From positions 852,512 to 916,511 of the forward strand of contig NZ_JAKUCN010000001.1 of assembly GCF_022808595.1 (NCBI RefSeq): 64,000 bases of DNA, written 5' to 3'. Source of the stretch: Microvirga solisilvae. GTDB lineage: Bacteria > Pseudomonadota > Alphaproteobacteria > Rhizobiales > Beijerinckiaceae. Position numbers and translations under genes: made by a program. Below are positions 1 to 7,871 of this stretch, one piece after another. How positions within the stretch are numbered: position 1 is the first letter of the stretch; every line of letters starts with the position of its first letter. The notes beneath the pieces were generated by a model that saw nothing but the letters and a program-made list of their open reading frames with translations, had not been told where the DNA came from and searched no databases.

Positions 1-4
1 ATGA

Positions 5-757
5 TTAAGCGGCCTCGCTTTCCCGGTAATCGGCATAGCCGTTGGCCTCGAGTTCGAGCGCCAGTTCCTTGCCGCCCGAGCGCACGATGCGGCCGCCATG
101 CATCACGTGCACGGTGTCGGGCACGATGTGGTTCAGGAGGCGCTGATAGTGCGTGATGACGAGGAAGGCGCGATCCGGAGAGCGGAGCGCGTTCACGCCC
201 TCGGACACGATGCGCAGCGCGTCGATGTCGAGGCCGGAATCCGTCTCGTCAAGGATGCAGAAGGACGGTTGGAGCAGCGCCATCTGCAGGATCTCCATGC
301 GCTTCTTCTCACCGCCGGAGAAGCCGACGTTCAGGGCGCGCTTGAGCATGTCCTTGTTCATCTCGAGCTTCGCCGCCGCCGCGTTCACCTGCTTGATGAA
401 ATCGGGGGTCGACAACTCGCCCTCGCCGCGCGACTTGCGCTGGGCGTTCATGGCGGCTTTCAGGAAGGTCATCGAACCGACGCCGGGGATTTCCAGCGGG
501 TACTGGAAGGCCAGGAACACGCCCGCAGCCGCGCGCTGATCCGGCTCCATCTCCAGAAGGTTCTGGCCGTCGAGCAGGATCTCGCCGTCGAGAACTTCAT
601 AATCCTCCTTGCCGGCGATCACATACGACAGGGTCGACTTGCCCGAGCCGTTCGGGCCCATGATGGCGGCGACCTCGCCCTTGTTCACGGTGAGGTTGAG
701 GCCGTTGAGAATGCGTTTGTCCTCGATCTGGACAACAAGGTTCTTGATTTCGAGCAT
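5..757 (-). CDS. sufC: Fe-S cluster assembly ATPase SufC
   Basis: This 250-residue protein is the cytoplasmic ABC-type ATPase of the SUF machinery, which works with SufB and SufD to build iron-sulfur clusters. The Walker A motif GPNGSGKS lies at residues 34-41. The signature FSGGEKKR is near residue 147, followed by Walker B ending LDETDSGLD, where SufC enzymes have D-S-G in place of the usual transporter sequence. Length is typical of the family. It is the third gene of a minus-strand operon (cysteine desulfurase, sufB, sufC), and the operon probably continues past the left edge with sufD. A palindromic repeat lies between sufB and sufC. Confidence 0.97.
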   Translation of the reverse strand: MLEIKNLVVQIEDKRILNGLNLTVNKGEVAAIMGPNGSGKSTLSYVIAGKEDYEVLDGEILLDGQNLLEMEPDQRAAAGVFLAFQYPLEIPGVGSMTFLKAAMNAQRKSRGEGELSTPDFIKQVNAAAAKLEMNKDMLKRALNVGFSGGEKKRMEILQMALLQPSFCILDETDSGLDIDALRIVSEGVNALRSPDRAFLVITHYQRLLNHIVPDTVHVMHGGRIVRSGGKELALELEANGYADYRESEAA

Positions 758-774
758 TTTACATTTCCATCCGC

Positions 775-869
775 GTCATCCCGGGCGAGCCTATCGAGAC
801 CCGGGATCGCTATCCGAATTGAACTGGGTTTGGACGATCCCGGCCCGCGTTTCGCGTGGCCGGGGACGC
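775..869. repeat. Palindromic intergenic repeat between sufB and sufC
   Basis: Two hairpin-forming units stand side by side. The first (about 775-810) has arms CATCCCGGG and CCCGGGATCG. The second (about 834-869) has GATCCCGGCC and GGCCGGGGAC arms. Similar CGTCATCCCGGG units recur at 44847-44891 and 45041-45077, so this is a dispersed REP-like family. Lying inside the suf operon, it could affect the stability of the sufBC message; that role is inference. Confidence 0.7.
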
Positions 870-876
870 TTGTTCG

Positions 877-2349
877 TTAACCGACCGAGCCTTCCAGCGA
901 GATCGAGATGAGCTTCTGGGCTTCCACCGCGAACTCCATGGGGAGCTGCTGCAGAACGTCCTTCACGAAGCCGTTCACGATGAGCGCCGTCGCCTCTTCT
1001 TCCGAGAGGCCGCGCTGCTGGCAGTAGAACATCTGATCTTCCGAGATCTTCGATGTCGTCGCCTCGTGCTCGAACACGGCGGTGGCGTTCTTCGACTCGA
1101 TGTAGGGCACCGTATGCGCGCCGCACTGGTTGCCGATGAGCAGCGAGTCGCAGTTCGTGAAGTTACGCGCGCCGGTCGCCTTACGGTGAGCCGACACGAG
1201 GCCGCGATAGGTGTTCTCGGACTTGCCGGCCGCGATGCCCTTCGAGATGATCCGGCTCGTGGTGTTCTTGCCGAGATGGATCATCTTGGTGCCGGAATCG
1301 ACCTGCTGCATGCCGTTCGACACGGCAATCGAATAGAACTCGCCGCGCGAGTTGTCGCCGCGCAGGATGCAGGACGGGTACTTCCACGTGATCGCAGAGC
1401 CTGTCTCCACCTGGGTCCAGGTGATGACCGAGTTCTTGCCACGGCAATCGCCGCGCTTCGTCACGAAGTTGTAGATGCCGCCCCGGCCCTCGGCGTCGCC
1501 CGGATACCAGTTCTGGACGGTCGAGTACTTGATCTCGGCATCGTCGAGCGCGATCAGCTCGACCACGGCAGCGTGGAGCTGGTTCTCGTCGCGCTTCGGG
1601 GCCGTGCAGCCTTCGAGATACGAGACGTAGGAGCCCTTGTCCGCGATGATCAGCGTGCGCTCGAACTGGCCGGTGTTCTTCTCGTTGATGCGGAAGTAAG
1701 TCGACAGCTCCATCGGGCAGCGGACGCCCGGCGGGATGTAGACGAACGAACCGTCGGTGAAGACAGCCGAGTTCAGCGTCGCGAAGAAGTTGTCCGTCAC
1801 GGGCACGACGGTGCCGAGGTACTGCTTCACGAGGTCCGGGTATTCGCGGATAGCTTCCGAGATCGGCATGAAGATCACGCCGGCCTTCGCCAGTTCTTCC
1901 TTGAAGGTCGTGGCGACCGACACGCTGTCGAACACCGCGTCCACGGCCACACGACGCTCCGGCTCAACACCGGCCAGGATCTCCTGCTCGCGCAGCGGAA
2001 TGCCGAGCTTCTCATAGGTCTTGAGAATCTCAGGGTCCACCTCGTCGAGGGACTTCGGCGCCGGGTTCTTCTTCGGAGCGGCGTAGTAATAAATGTCGTT
2101 GTAATCGATCTTGTCGTACGACACGCGCGCCCAGCTCGGCTCCGTCATGGTGAGCCAACGCTTGTAGGCGTCGAGGCGCCACTGGAGCATCCATTCCGGC
2201 TCGCCCTTCTTGGCCGAGATGAAGCGGATCACATCCTCGGAGAGGCCCTTGGGCGACTTCTCCATTTCGACTTCGGTCTCGAAGCCGTACTTGTACTGAT
2301 CGACGTCAATCGACCGAACCTGATCGATCGTCTCCTGCACTGCAGGCAT
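877..2349 (-). CDS. sufB: Fe-S cluster assembly scaffold SufB
   Basis: SufB is the scaffold subunit of the SufBCD complex, on which nascent Fe-S clusters are assembled in the cytoplasm. The 490-residue length and the conserved stretches [40 protein letters not shown] and [20 protein letters not shown] are diagnostic of the family, and the conserved C-terminal region with [19 protein letters not shown] is present. The gene lies 70 bp downstream of the cysteine desulfurase gene and 120 bp upstream of sufC, all on the minus strand. Expression is probably iron-responsive through the Irr-like box at 3723-3739. Confidence 0.98.
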   Translation of the reverse strand: MPAVQETIDQVRSIDVDQYKYGFETEVEMEKSPKGLSEDVIRFISAKKGEPEWMLQWRLDAYKRWLTMTEPSWARVSYDKIDYNDIYYYAAPKKNPAPKSLDEVDPEILKTYEKLGIPLREQEILAGVEPERRVAVDAVFDSVSVATTFKEELAKAGVIFMPISEAIREYPDLVKQYLGTVVPVTDNFFATLNSAVFTDGSFVYIPPGVRCPMELSTYFRINEKNTGQFERTLIIADKGSYVSYLEGCTAPKRDENQLHAAVVELIALDDAEIKYSTVQNWYPGDAEGRGGIYNFVTKRGDCRGKNSVITWTQVETGSAITWKYPSCILRGDNSRGEFYSIAVSNGMQQVDSGTKMIHLGKNTTSRIISKGIAAGKSENTYRGLVSAHRKATGARNFTNCDSLLIGNQCGAHTVPYIESKNATAVFEHEATTSKISEDQMFYCQQRGLSEEEATALIVNGFVKDVLQQLPMEFAVEAQKLISISLEGSVG

Positions 2350-2418
2350 CTGTCTCTCCCACCGCTCACGGCTTCAAGGGCCGCGGGTTGATATGACATG
2401 GAAAACTGGCGGGGCTTT

Positions 2419-3591
2419 CTAAGCCGCGCTCGCCTTCCGCTTATATAAGGGGCCCACCACCTTTTCGCACGCCTCCGCAAAGCGAATGACGCATTCTTTT
2501 GTGGTCGACCACCCCAAACTCACACGCAAAACGCCCTCCGCGAGGGCGGGCTCGACGCCCATGGCATCGAGCACATGCGAACGCTTGACCTTTCCGGACG
2601 AGCAGGCCGAACCGGAGGACAGGGCAATGCCCGCAAGATCGAACGCGATCAATGCCGTCTCGGCCTTGAGGCCGGGTATGGCAAAGGCCAGCGTATTAGG
2701 CAACCGCTCGGCACCAGCGCCCACAACAAGAGCGTCCGGCGCCACACGCAGGACATGGGCCTCCGCTTCGTCACGAAGGCTCTTCAGCCGCTCGGCCTCC
2801 TGCTCCAGCCCCTCAAGGGCGAGTTCGGCCGCAGCACCGAAGCCGGCAATGCCAGCGACATTCTCAGTGCCGGCGCGGTAGTTCTTCTCCTGCCCGCCAC
2901 CGCGAACCAGCTTGTCGCCGATCTCGTACTGGTCGGAGGCGAGCACCAGAGCCCCCGCCCCCTTCGGGCCGCCGAGCTTGTGGGCGGACAGCGTGAGTGC
3001 ATCGACGCCAAGCGCAACGATATCGACCGGAACCCGCCCCGCCGCCTGCACAGCATCCGTATGAACGAGCCCGCCATGCTCATGAACGAGCCGGGCAATC
3101 TCAGCGATGGGCTGGATCACGCCGGTCTCGTTGTTGGCGAGTTGCACGGAAACCAGAACCCGCTCGTCACCCGCCTTCTCCAGGTGGGCTTTGAGCCAAG
3201 CGAGATCAATGATTCCGCGCCCATCCACCGGGATGATGCCGACCTGCTCGGCCGGAAAGCGATGGCCGTTGAGGATACAGGGATGCTCGGTCGCACCGAT
3301 GAGAAGCCTGACAGGCCCCGGCTGCCCGAGACGGCGGAAAGTCGGCGTGAGCACGAGATTCGCGGCTTCCGTGCCGCCGCTCGTGAAGACCAAGTTCTTG
3401 GCCTTGGAGCCGACCAGGCGGGCAATGGAGGCCCTGGCGGTTTCCATCTCAGAGCGCGCGGCGCGGCCTTCCGTATGAATGGAGGATGCATTACCCGGCA
3501 GCTGCAGCACGCGCAGAACCACCTCCGCCACGCCCGGCCGCAGGGGCGAGGTGGCATTGTGATCGAGGTATGTGCGCTGGACCATGGCCAT
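2419..3591 (-). CDS. Cysteine desulfurase, NifS/IscS-like (class V aminotransferase fold)
   Basis: A PLP enzyme that removes sulfur from cysteine as a persulfide for Fe-S cluster assembly. The 390 residues include the PLP lysine in TLSAHKLGGPKG and the catalytic cysteine in SGSACSSGK near residue 328. That cysteine loop is the group I (NifS/IscS) form, not the SufS form. It is the first gene of the suf operon, as in many Hyphomicrobiales, where a second SufS-type enzyme usually follows sufD; that part would lie outside the window. The start ATG at 3591 follows a leader containing a strong hairpin (3635-3660). Confidence 0.95.
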   Translation of the reverse strand: MAMVQRTYLDHNATSPLRPGVAEVVLRVLQLPGNASSIHTEGRAARSEMETARASIARLVGSKAKNLVFTSGGTEAANLVLTPTFRRLGQPGPVRLLIGATEHPCILNGHRFPAEQVGIIPVDGRGIIDLAWLKAHLEKAGDERVLVSVQLANNETGVIQPIAEIARLVHEHGGLVHTDAVQAAGRVPVDIVALGVDALTLSAHKLGGPKGAGALVLASDQYEIGDKLVRGGGQEKNYRAGTENVAGIAGFGAAAELALEGLEQEAERLKSLRDEAEAHVLRVAPDALVVGAGAERLPNTLAFAIPGLKAETALIAFDLAGIALSSGSACSSGKVKRSHVLDAMGVEPALAEGVLRVSLGWSTTKECVIRFAEACEKVVGPLYKRKASAA

Positions 3592-3634
3592 GGCTTAAGG
3601 TCTGCCGCCTCACGAAAATCTTGCAATTGACCCT

Positions 3635-3660
3635 GGTTGCTGTGCTAAAGCACCGCAACC
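3635..3660 (-). promoter_or_regulatory. Inverted repeat in the leader of the suf operon
   Basis: A 26-bp, nearly perfect inverted repeat has arms GGTTGC-GTGCT and AGCAC-GCAACC around a two-base centre. It lies 44-69 bp before the cysteine desulfurase start codon. It could be a repressor site or a hairpin in the leader RNA. No U-run follows it in the direction of suf transcription, so it is not an obvious terminator. Confidence 0.5.
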
Positions 3661-3722
3661 ACATGTGTCCCATGTTTCTCCGAAGGCCGAAGCCTTTGGA
3701 ATTTATCGAAACATTGTAACAC

Positions 3723-3739
3723 TTTAGAAGAATTCTAAT
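3723..3739. promoter_or_regulatory. Irr-type iron control element (ICE box)
   Basis: TTTAGAA-GAA-TTCTAAT matches the published ICE consensus TTTAGAA-N3-TTCTAAA at every position except the last. Irr is the Fur-family iron and haem regulator of Rhizobiales and is known to control suf genes in part of the order. The box lies 132 bp upstream of the cysteine desulfurase start and 93 bp upstream of the divergent hydrolase gene, so it could serve either. No irr gene is in the window. Confidence 0.7.
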
Positions 3740-3831
3740 GGCTTCCCTCTTAAGGGAATCCGAGACCTGGAGTCAAGGTCGCACAGGGGTTTCCCTCTCA
3801 TCACAGAGAGGCGATCAAGAGGTTCGCGTAC

Positions 3832-4494
3832 ATGCCTGAAGTCATCTTCACGGGGCCGGCCGGCCGTATCGAAGGCCGCTATCAGCCTGCCAAGGAAAAG
3901 GGCGCTCCAATCGCCATCATCCTGCATCCACACCCGCAATTCGGCGGGACGATGAACAACCAGATCGTCTACAATCTGTATTATGACTTCGTGAAGCGCG
4001 GCTTCTCGGTGCTCCGCTTCAACTTTCGCGGCGTCGGCCGCAGCCAGGGCGCGTTCGACCACGGCCAGGGCGAGCTGTCGGATGCAGCAGCGGCCCTCGA
4101 CTGGGCCCAGGCCATGAACCCCGATGCCCGCGCCTGCTGGATCGCCGGGGTATCCTTCGGCGCCTGGATCGGCATGCAGCTTCTCATGCGCCGTCCGGAG
4201 ATCGAGGGCTTCATCTCGATTGCCGCCATGGCGAACCGCTATGACTTCTCGTTCCTCGCCCCCTGCCCGTCCTCCGGCCTGTTCGTGCACGGCTCCGAGG
4301 ATCGCGTCGCTCCGGTGAAGGACGTGGTCAGCGTCATCGAGAAGGTGAAGACCCAGAAGGGCGTGAAGCTCGAGCATGCGGTCGTCGACGGCGCCAACCA
4401 CTTCTTCGACGGCAAGGTCGATGAGCTGATGGTGGCCGTGGACGAGTATCTCGACAAGCGCCTGGGCGCGACCGAAGCCACGGAAGCGGTCTGA
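3832..4494 (+). CDS. Alpha/beta hydrolase (dienelactone hydrolase-like)
   Basis: A cytoplasmic 220-residue alpha/beta hydrolase. The nucleophile elbow GVSFG is near residue 107, an HPHPQFGG oxyanion segment is near residue 41, and the likely acid and histidine lie in GSEDRV and GANHFFD. This form, close to the family annotated as conserved alpha/beta hydrolases with an HPHP motif, is widespread in alphaproteobacteria and has no settled substrate. It is divergent from the suf operon, shares its upstream region with the Irr-like box, and ends at the bidirectional terminator at 4533-4566. Confidence 0.85.
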   Translation: MPEVIFTGPAGRIEGRYQPAKEKGAPIAIILHPHPQFGGTMNNQIVYNLYYDFVKRGFSVLRFNFRGVGRSQGAFDHGQGELSDAAAALDWAQAMNPDARACWIAGVSFGAWIGMQLLMRRPEIEGFISIAAMANRYDFSFLAPCPSSGLFVHGSEDRVAPVKDVVSVIEKVKTQKGVKLEHAVVDGANHFFDGKVDELMVAVDEYLDKRLGATEATEAV

Positions 4495-4532
4495 CTGCCC
4501 GCATCTTTTGAGAGTCCAAGCATTAAAACCGA

Positions 4533-4566
4533 AAAAAGGCCGGTCAGATTGACCGGCCTTTTCTTT
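4533..4566. terminator. Bidirectional intrinsic terminator
   Basis: An 11-bp stem (AAGGCCGGTCA / TGACCGGCCTT) with a three-base loop is flanked by A-rich sequence on the left and T-rich sequence on the right. It can therefore stop transcription from the hydrolase gene on the plus strand and from any upstream reading on the minus strand. It lies between two convergent genes. Confidence 0.9.
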
Positions 4567-4587
4567 ATATACGCTTATGATGGCGCG

Positions 4588-6456
4588 TTAGATGAACGAG
4601 AAGTCATCTGCTGCCAGCCTTGAAAGCTGGAAGTTCTGCAAGGTCAGCTTCATGCCGGTGTTGCCGACATAGTTAAACTGAATCGTATCGATGACCACAT
4701 CAGATCCGACCTGACGGGCAGCAGCCTTCACAGCATTGAAATCGGAGAAGAGGCTCTTCAGCATGACAATGCGATCGCCAGCACCGACGCCGCCCTGGAA
4801 GTCAGTGATCAGGGTGTTGTAGATGTCGCCAGCGTAACCCTTACCGACGACATAGAAGGTGTCGAAACCTGAACCGCCGATAAGAACATCGGGGGAGTAA
4901 TAGGTCGAACCGGCCTCGATGAAGAGGTAGTCGTCGCCGTCACCGCCGATGAGGGTGTCGACACCGATGCCGCCGCCGATTGAATCGTTGCCCTCTCCGC
5001 CTTGGAGGATATCGTTGCCGCCCGTATCGGATAGATTATCGTTCCCGGCTCCTCCGATCAGCGTGTCATTGCCCAGGCCGCCGTCGAGGTAGTCATTACC
5101 GACGCCGCCATCGAGATAATCGTCGCCGGCATCACCCCTCAGGGAATCGATGCCAGTTCCACCCCGAAGCACGTCGTTACCGGCGCCGCCATACAGATAA
5201 TCGTTACCCTCGCCACCATCGAGCGTATCGTTGCCTGCGTTTCCGGTGAGAGTGTTGTTGGCTTTGTTGCCGCCAAGCCAATCGTTTCCGCTGCCGCCAA
5301 TCGCGTTCTCGATCAGCGAGCGCATGTCGCCGCGATACTGCAGGGCATTGTAGACGCTACCTTTAACGCCGGCTTCCTTCTGAGCGGACGAGAAGATGGA
5401 ATAGCCGCCAGGGCTCAGATCGATGCGCAGATTATCCGTATACGCCGACAGGTCGTAGGTATCGATTCCGCCGCCATCCCAGATCGTCAGGAAGATCTTG
5501 TTGCTTCCGGGCCTTCCTTGGCTCGAGCCATTCAGGAAGGTTTCACCCGTCGTAGGATTCCATTTGTAGACGGTAGCACCACTATTCGTGCTGAAATCCG
5601 CCCCATACATCTCCTGCAGCGCAGCGATGTCATACATCATGAAGGTCTGCGGATGAGCGCCATGATTGTATGTCATGACCGTATATTCGGTCGAGTCGAG
5701 ATGGGCAGAGATCTTTGGCGTGCCGGGGCCGAACTCGTGCGTATGCTTCAGGCCGAGTGCGTGACCCACTTCATGCAGCATGATGTAGTATTGGTAGGAG
5801 CCGGGCGTCGGCGCAGCCGTATGGCCGTCGATGATCCATGTGTCCCCGCCGAAAATTGGCGTACCCGGGAAATAAGCATGGCTCCGATCAATGATGCTGT
5901 TCGGCTGGAAGGCAGCAATCTTGACGTTTGCGTCGTTACGGCCCGCATATGAGAAGGAGACGTTTGTGAAGGATTCCAGGGAAGTCAGAGAGAGCCCCCC
6001 ATATGCGCCCCTGAAGATGCTGTGGAAAGCTGTCTGGGCGAGCATAGAAATCGGCTTGAAGCCTTCGGCGCTCGGATTGATCCATTCGTAGTCGCTACGG
6101 GAATCCGGGAAACTATAAGTAATTGTTTCACCAGCCCACTGAGAACCTGAGAAAAGGGCCAGCACGTCCGGATCAATATCGAACGGTATATAGTATTTTG
6201 CGTCGCCTATTACAGCACCATCGAAAGCCATCGATGGCGCACTATTGAAATCTTTCAACCAGGGGTATGAGAAATTCACGAAATCCGAAAAATCGACGGG
6301 GGTATACTCGTAATTTTCCGATTCCACCGAAGCCGCATACTCACTTGAAGCAAAGGGAACTGCCGAATTGCTTCCAACCTTGCGGGCATAGGTCATGTGA
6401 TCCGCGAAATTGGTCCAGGAAACCCCTTTGAGGTCCTTAGTACAAGCAAAACACAT
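4588..6456 (-). CDS. Serralysin-type M10 metalloprotease with RTX repeats
   Basis: A 622-residue predicted secreted zinc protease. The metzincin site HEVGHALGLKH is near residues 229-239 and a Met-turn (VMTY) follows about 30 residues later, as in serralysins. From about residue 390 to 520 run RTX nonapeptide repeats of the GGxGxDxLx type (for example GGAGNDVLRGGTG) that bind calcium. A C-terminal domain ending in DDFSFI fits the type I secretion signal. There is no Sec signal peptide. No ABC, membrane-fusion or TolC genes are adjacent, so the exporter must be encoded elsewhere. GC content is visibly lower than that of the neighbours, suggesting possible transfer. The start codon is preceded by an AGGGG-type ribosome site. 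Confidence 0.93.
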   Translation of the reverse strand: MCFACTKDLKGVSWTNFADHMTYARKVGSNSAVPFASSEYAASVESENYEYTPVDFSDFVNFSYPWLKDFNSAPSMAFDGAVIGDAKYYIPFDIDPDVLALFSGSQWAGETITYSFPDSRSDYEWINPSAEGFKPISMLAQTAFHSIFRGAYGGLSLTSLESFTNVSFSYAGRNDANVKIAAFQPNSIIDRSHAYFPGTPIFGGDTWIIDGHTAAPTPGSYQYYIMLHEVGHALGLKHTHEFGPGTPKISAHLDSTEYTVMTYNHGAHPQTFMMYDIAALQEMYGADFSTNSGATVYKWNPTTGETFLNGSSQGRPGSNKIFLTIWDGGGIDTYDLSAYTDNLRIDLSPGGYSIFSSAQKEAGVKGSVYNALQYRGDMRSLIENAIGGSGNDWLGGNKANNTLTGNAGNDTLDGGEGNDYLYGGAGNDVLRGGTGIDSLRGDAGDDYLDGGVGNDYLDGGLGNDTLIGGAGNDNLSDTGGNDILQGGEGNDSIGGGIGVDTLIGGDGDDYLFIEAGSTYYSPDVLIGGSGFDTFYVVGKGYAGDIYNTLITDFQGGVGAGDRIVMLKSLFSDFNAVKAAARQVGSDVVIDTIQFNYVGNTGMKLTLQNFQLSRLAADDFSFI

Positions 6457-6605
6457 GATAGCCCCTCCATAAGGAAACGTTAGAACATATTATTAAATTC
6501 CTTAAGCTTAGCAATAGACCATACGCTCTAGTCAGGATGGAATCCCGCTCACAACCTGCTAGAAGAGCCCCTGAAATTTCCCTATAGAGCCAGACGAGAG
6601 CCGCG

Positions 6606-7868
6606 ATGAACGCGCCAAGATCCGAATTCCTGAAGGTGCTCACCGAGCGGGGCTTCATTCACCAGACCTCCGATTTCGAGGGTGTGGATGCCGCCGCCCT
6701 GGAAAATCGCCTGACAACCTATGTGGGCTATGACTGCACGGGCCCGTCCCTGCACGTGGGCCATCTGCTCTCGATCATGATGCTGCACTGGCTTCAGAAG
6801 ACCGGCGCCGGCAAGCCGATCACGCTCATGGGCGGCGGCACGACCCGGGTGGGCGATCCTTCCGGCAAGGACGAGAGCCGCAAGCTCCTCACCGTCGAGC
6901 AGATCGAAGACAACAAGAACAGCATCAAGACGGTGTTCTCGCGCTTCATCTCCTTCGGCGATGGTAAGACCGACGCCACAATGGTGGACAATGCCGAGTG
7001 GCTGACCAAGCTCAACTACATCGAGTTCCTGCGCGATGTGGGCCGCCACTTCTCTGTCAACCGCATGCTGTCCTTCGACAGCGTGAAGCTGCGCCTCGAC
7101 CGCGAGCATGAGCTGTCGTTCCTGGAATTCAACTACATGATCCTCCAGGCCTACGACTTCGTGGAGCTGAACAAGCGCTACGGCTGCGTGCTGCAGATGG
7201 GCGGTTCGGACCAGTGGGGCAACATCGTCAACGGCATCGATCTCGGTCGCCGCCTCGGCACGCCGCAGCTCTACGCCGTCACCTGCCCGCTGCTCACCAC
7301 GGCTTCCGGCGCAAAAATGGGCAAGACCGCCTCCGGCGCGGTGTGGCTCAACGCCGACATGCTGAGCCCCTACGATTACTGGCAGTTCTGGCGCAACACG
7401 GAAGACGCAGATGTGGGCCGCTTCCTGAAGCTGTTCACTCTGCTGCCGATGGACGAGATCGCCAAGCTCGGCTCGCTCCAAGGCGCCGAGATCAACGAAG
7501 CGAAGAAGGTGCTGGCGACGGAAGCCACCGCCCTCCTCCATGGCCGCGAAGCAGCCGAACTCGCAGCGGAGACCGCGCAAAAGACCTTCGAGCAGGGCGA
7601 GCTCGCCGAAAGCCTGCCCACCATCGAAGTGCCATCCAACATTCTCAAGGAAGGCCTTGGCGTTCTCACCGCTTTCGGCCCCGATTACGCGAAGCTCGTG
7701 CCGTCATCGAGCGAGGCGCGGCGTCAGGTGAAGAGCGGCGGCCTGAAGGTGAATGATCAGACGGTGTCCGACGAGCGCGCGTCTCTCGGCATGTCCGATC
7801 TGACGAGCGAAGGAGTGATCAAGCTGTCCTTCGGCAAGAAGAAGCACGTGCTTCTGCGGGCTGTCTAA
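6606..7868 (+). CDS. tyrS: Tyrosyl-tRNA synthetase
   Basis: This class I aminoacyl-tRNA synthetase charges tRNA-Tyr in the cytoplasm. The HIGH-like motif HVGH is near residue 50. The KMSKS-like motif appears as KMGKT near residue 238. Tyrosine-binding stretches include YMILQAYDF and [11 protein letters not shown]-terminal S4 RNA-binding domain occupies roughly residues 350-418. The 420-residue length is normal. It is convergent with the large AsmA-like gene, with a three-base gap between the stop codons. Confidence 0.98.
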   Translation: MNAPRSEFLKVLTERGFIHQTSDFEGVDAAALENRLTTYVGYDCTGPSLHVGHLLSIMMLHWLQKTGAGKPITLMGGGTTRVGDPSGKDESRKLLTVEQIEDNKNSIKTVFSRFISFGDGKTDATMVDNAEWLTKLNYIEFLRDVGRHFSVNRMLSFDSVKLRLDREHELSFLEFNYMILQAYDFVELNKRYGCVLQMGGSDQWGNIVNGIDLGRRLGTPQLYAVTCPLLTTASGAKMGKTASGAVWLNADMLSPYDYWQFWRNTEDADVGRFLKLFTLLPMDEIAKLGSLQGAEINEAKKVLATEATALLHGREAAELAAETAQKTFEQGELAESLPTIEVPSNILKEGLGVLTAFGPDYAKLVPSSSEARRQVKSGGLKVNDQTVSDERASLGMSDLTSEGVIKLSFGKKKHVLLRAV

Positions 7869-7871
7869 GGC

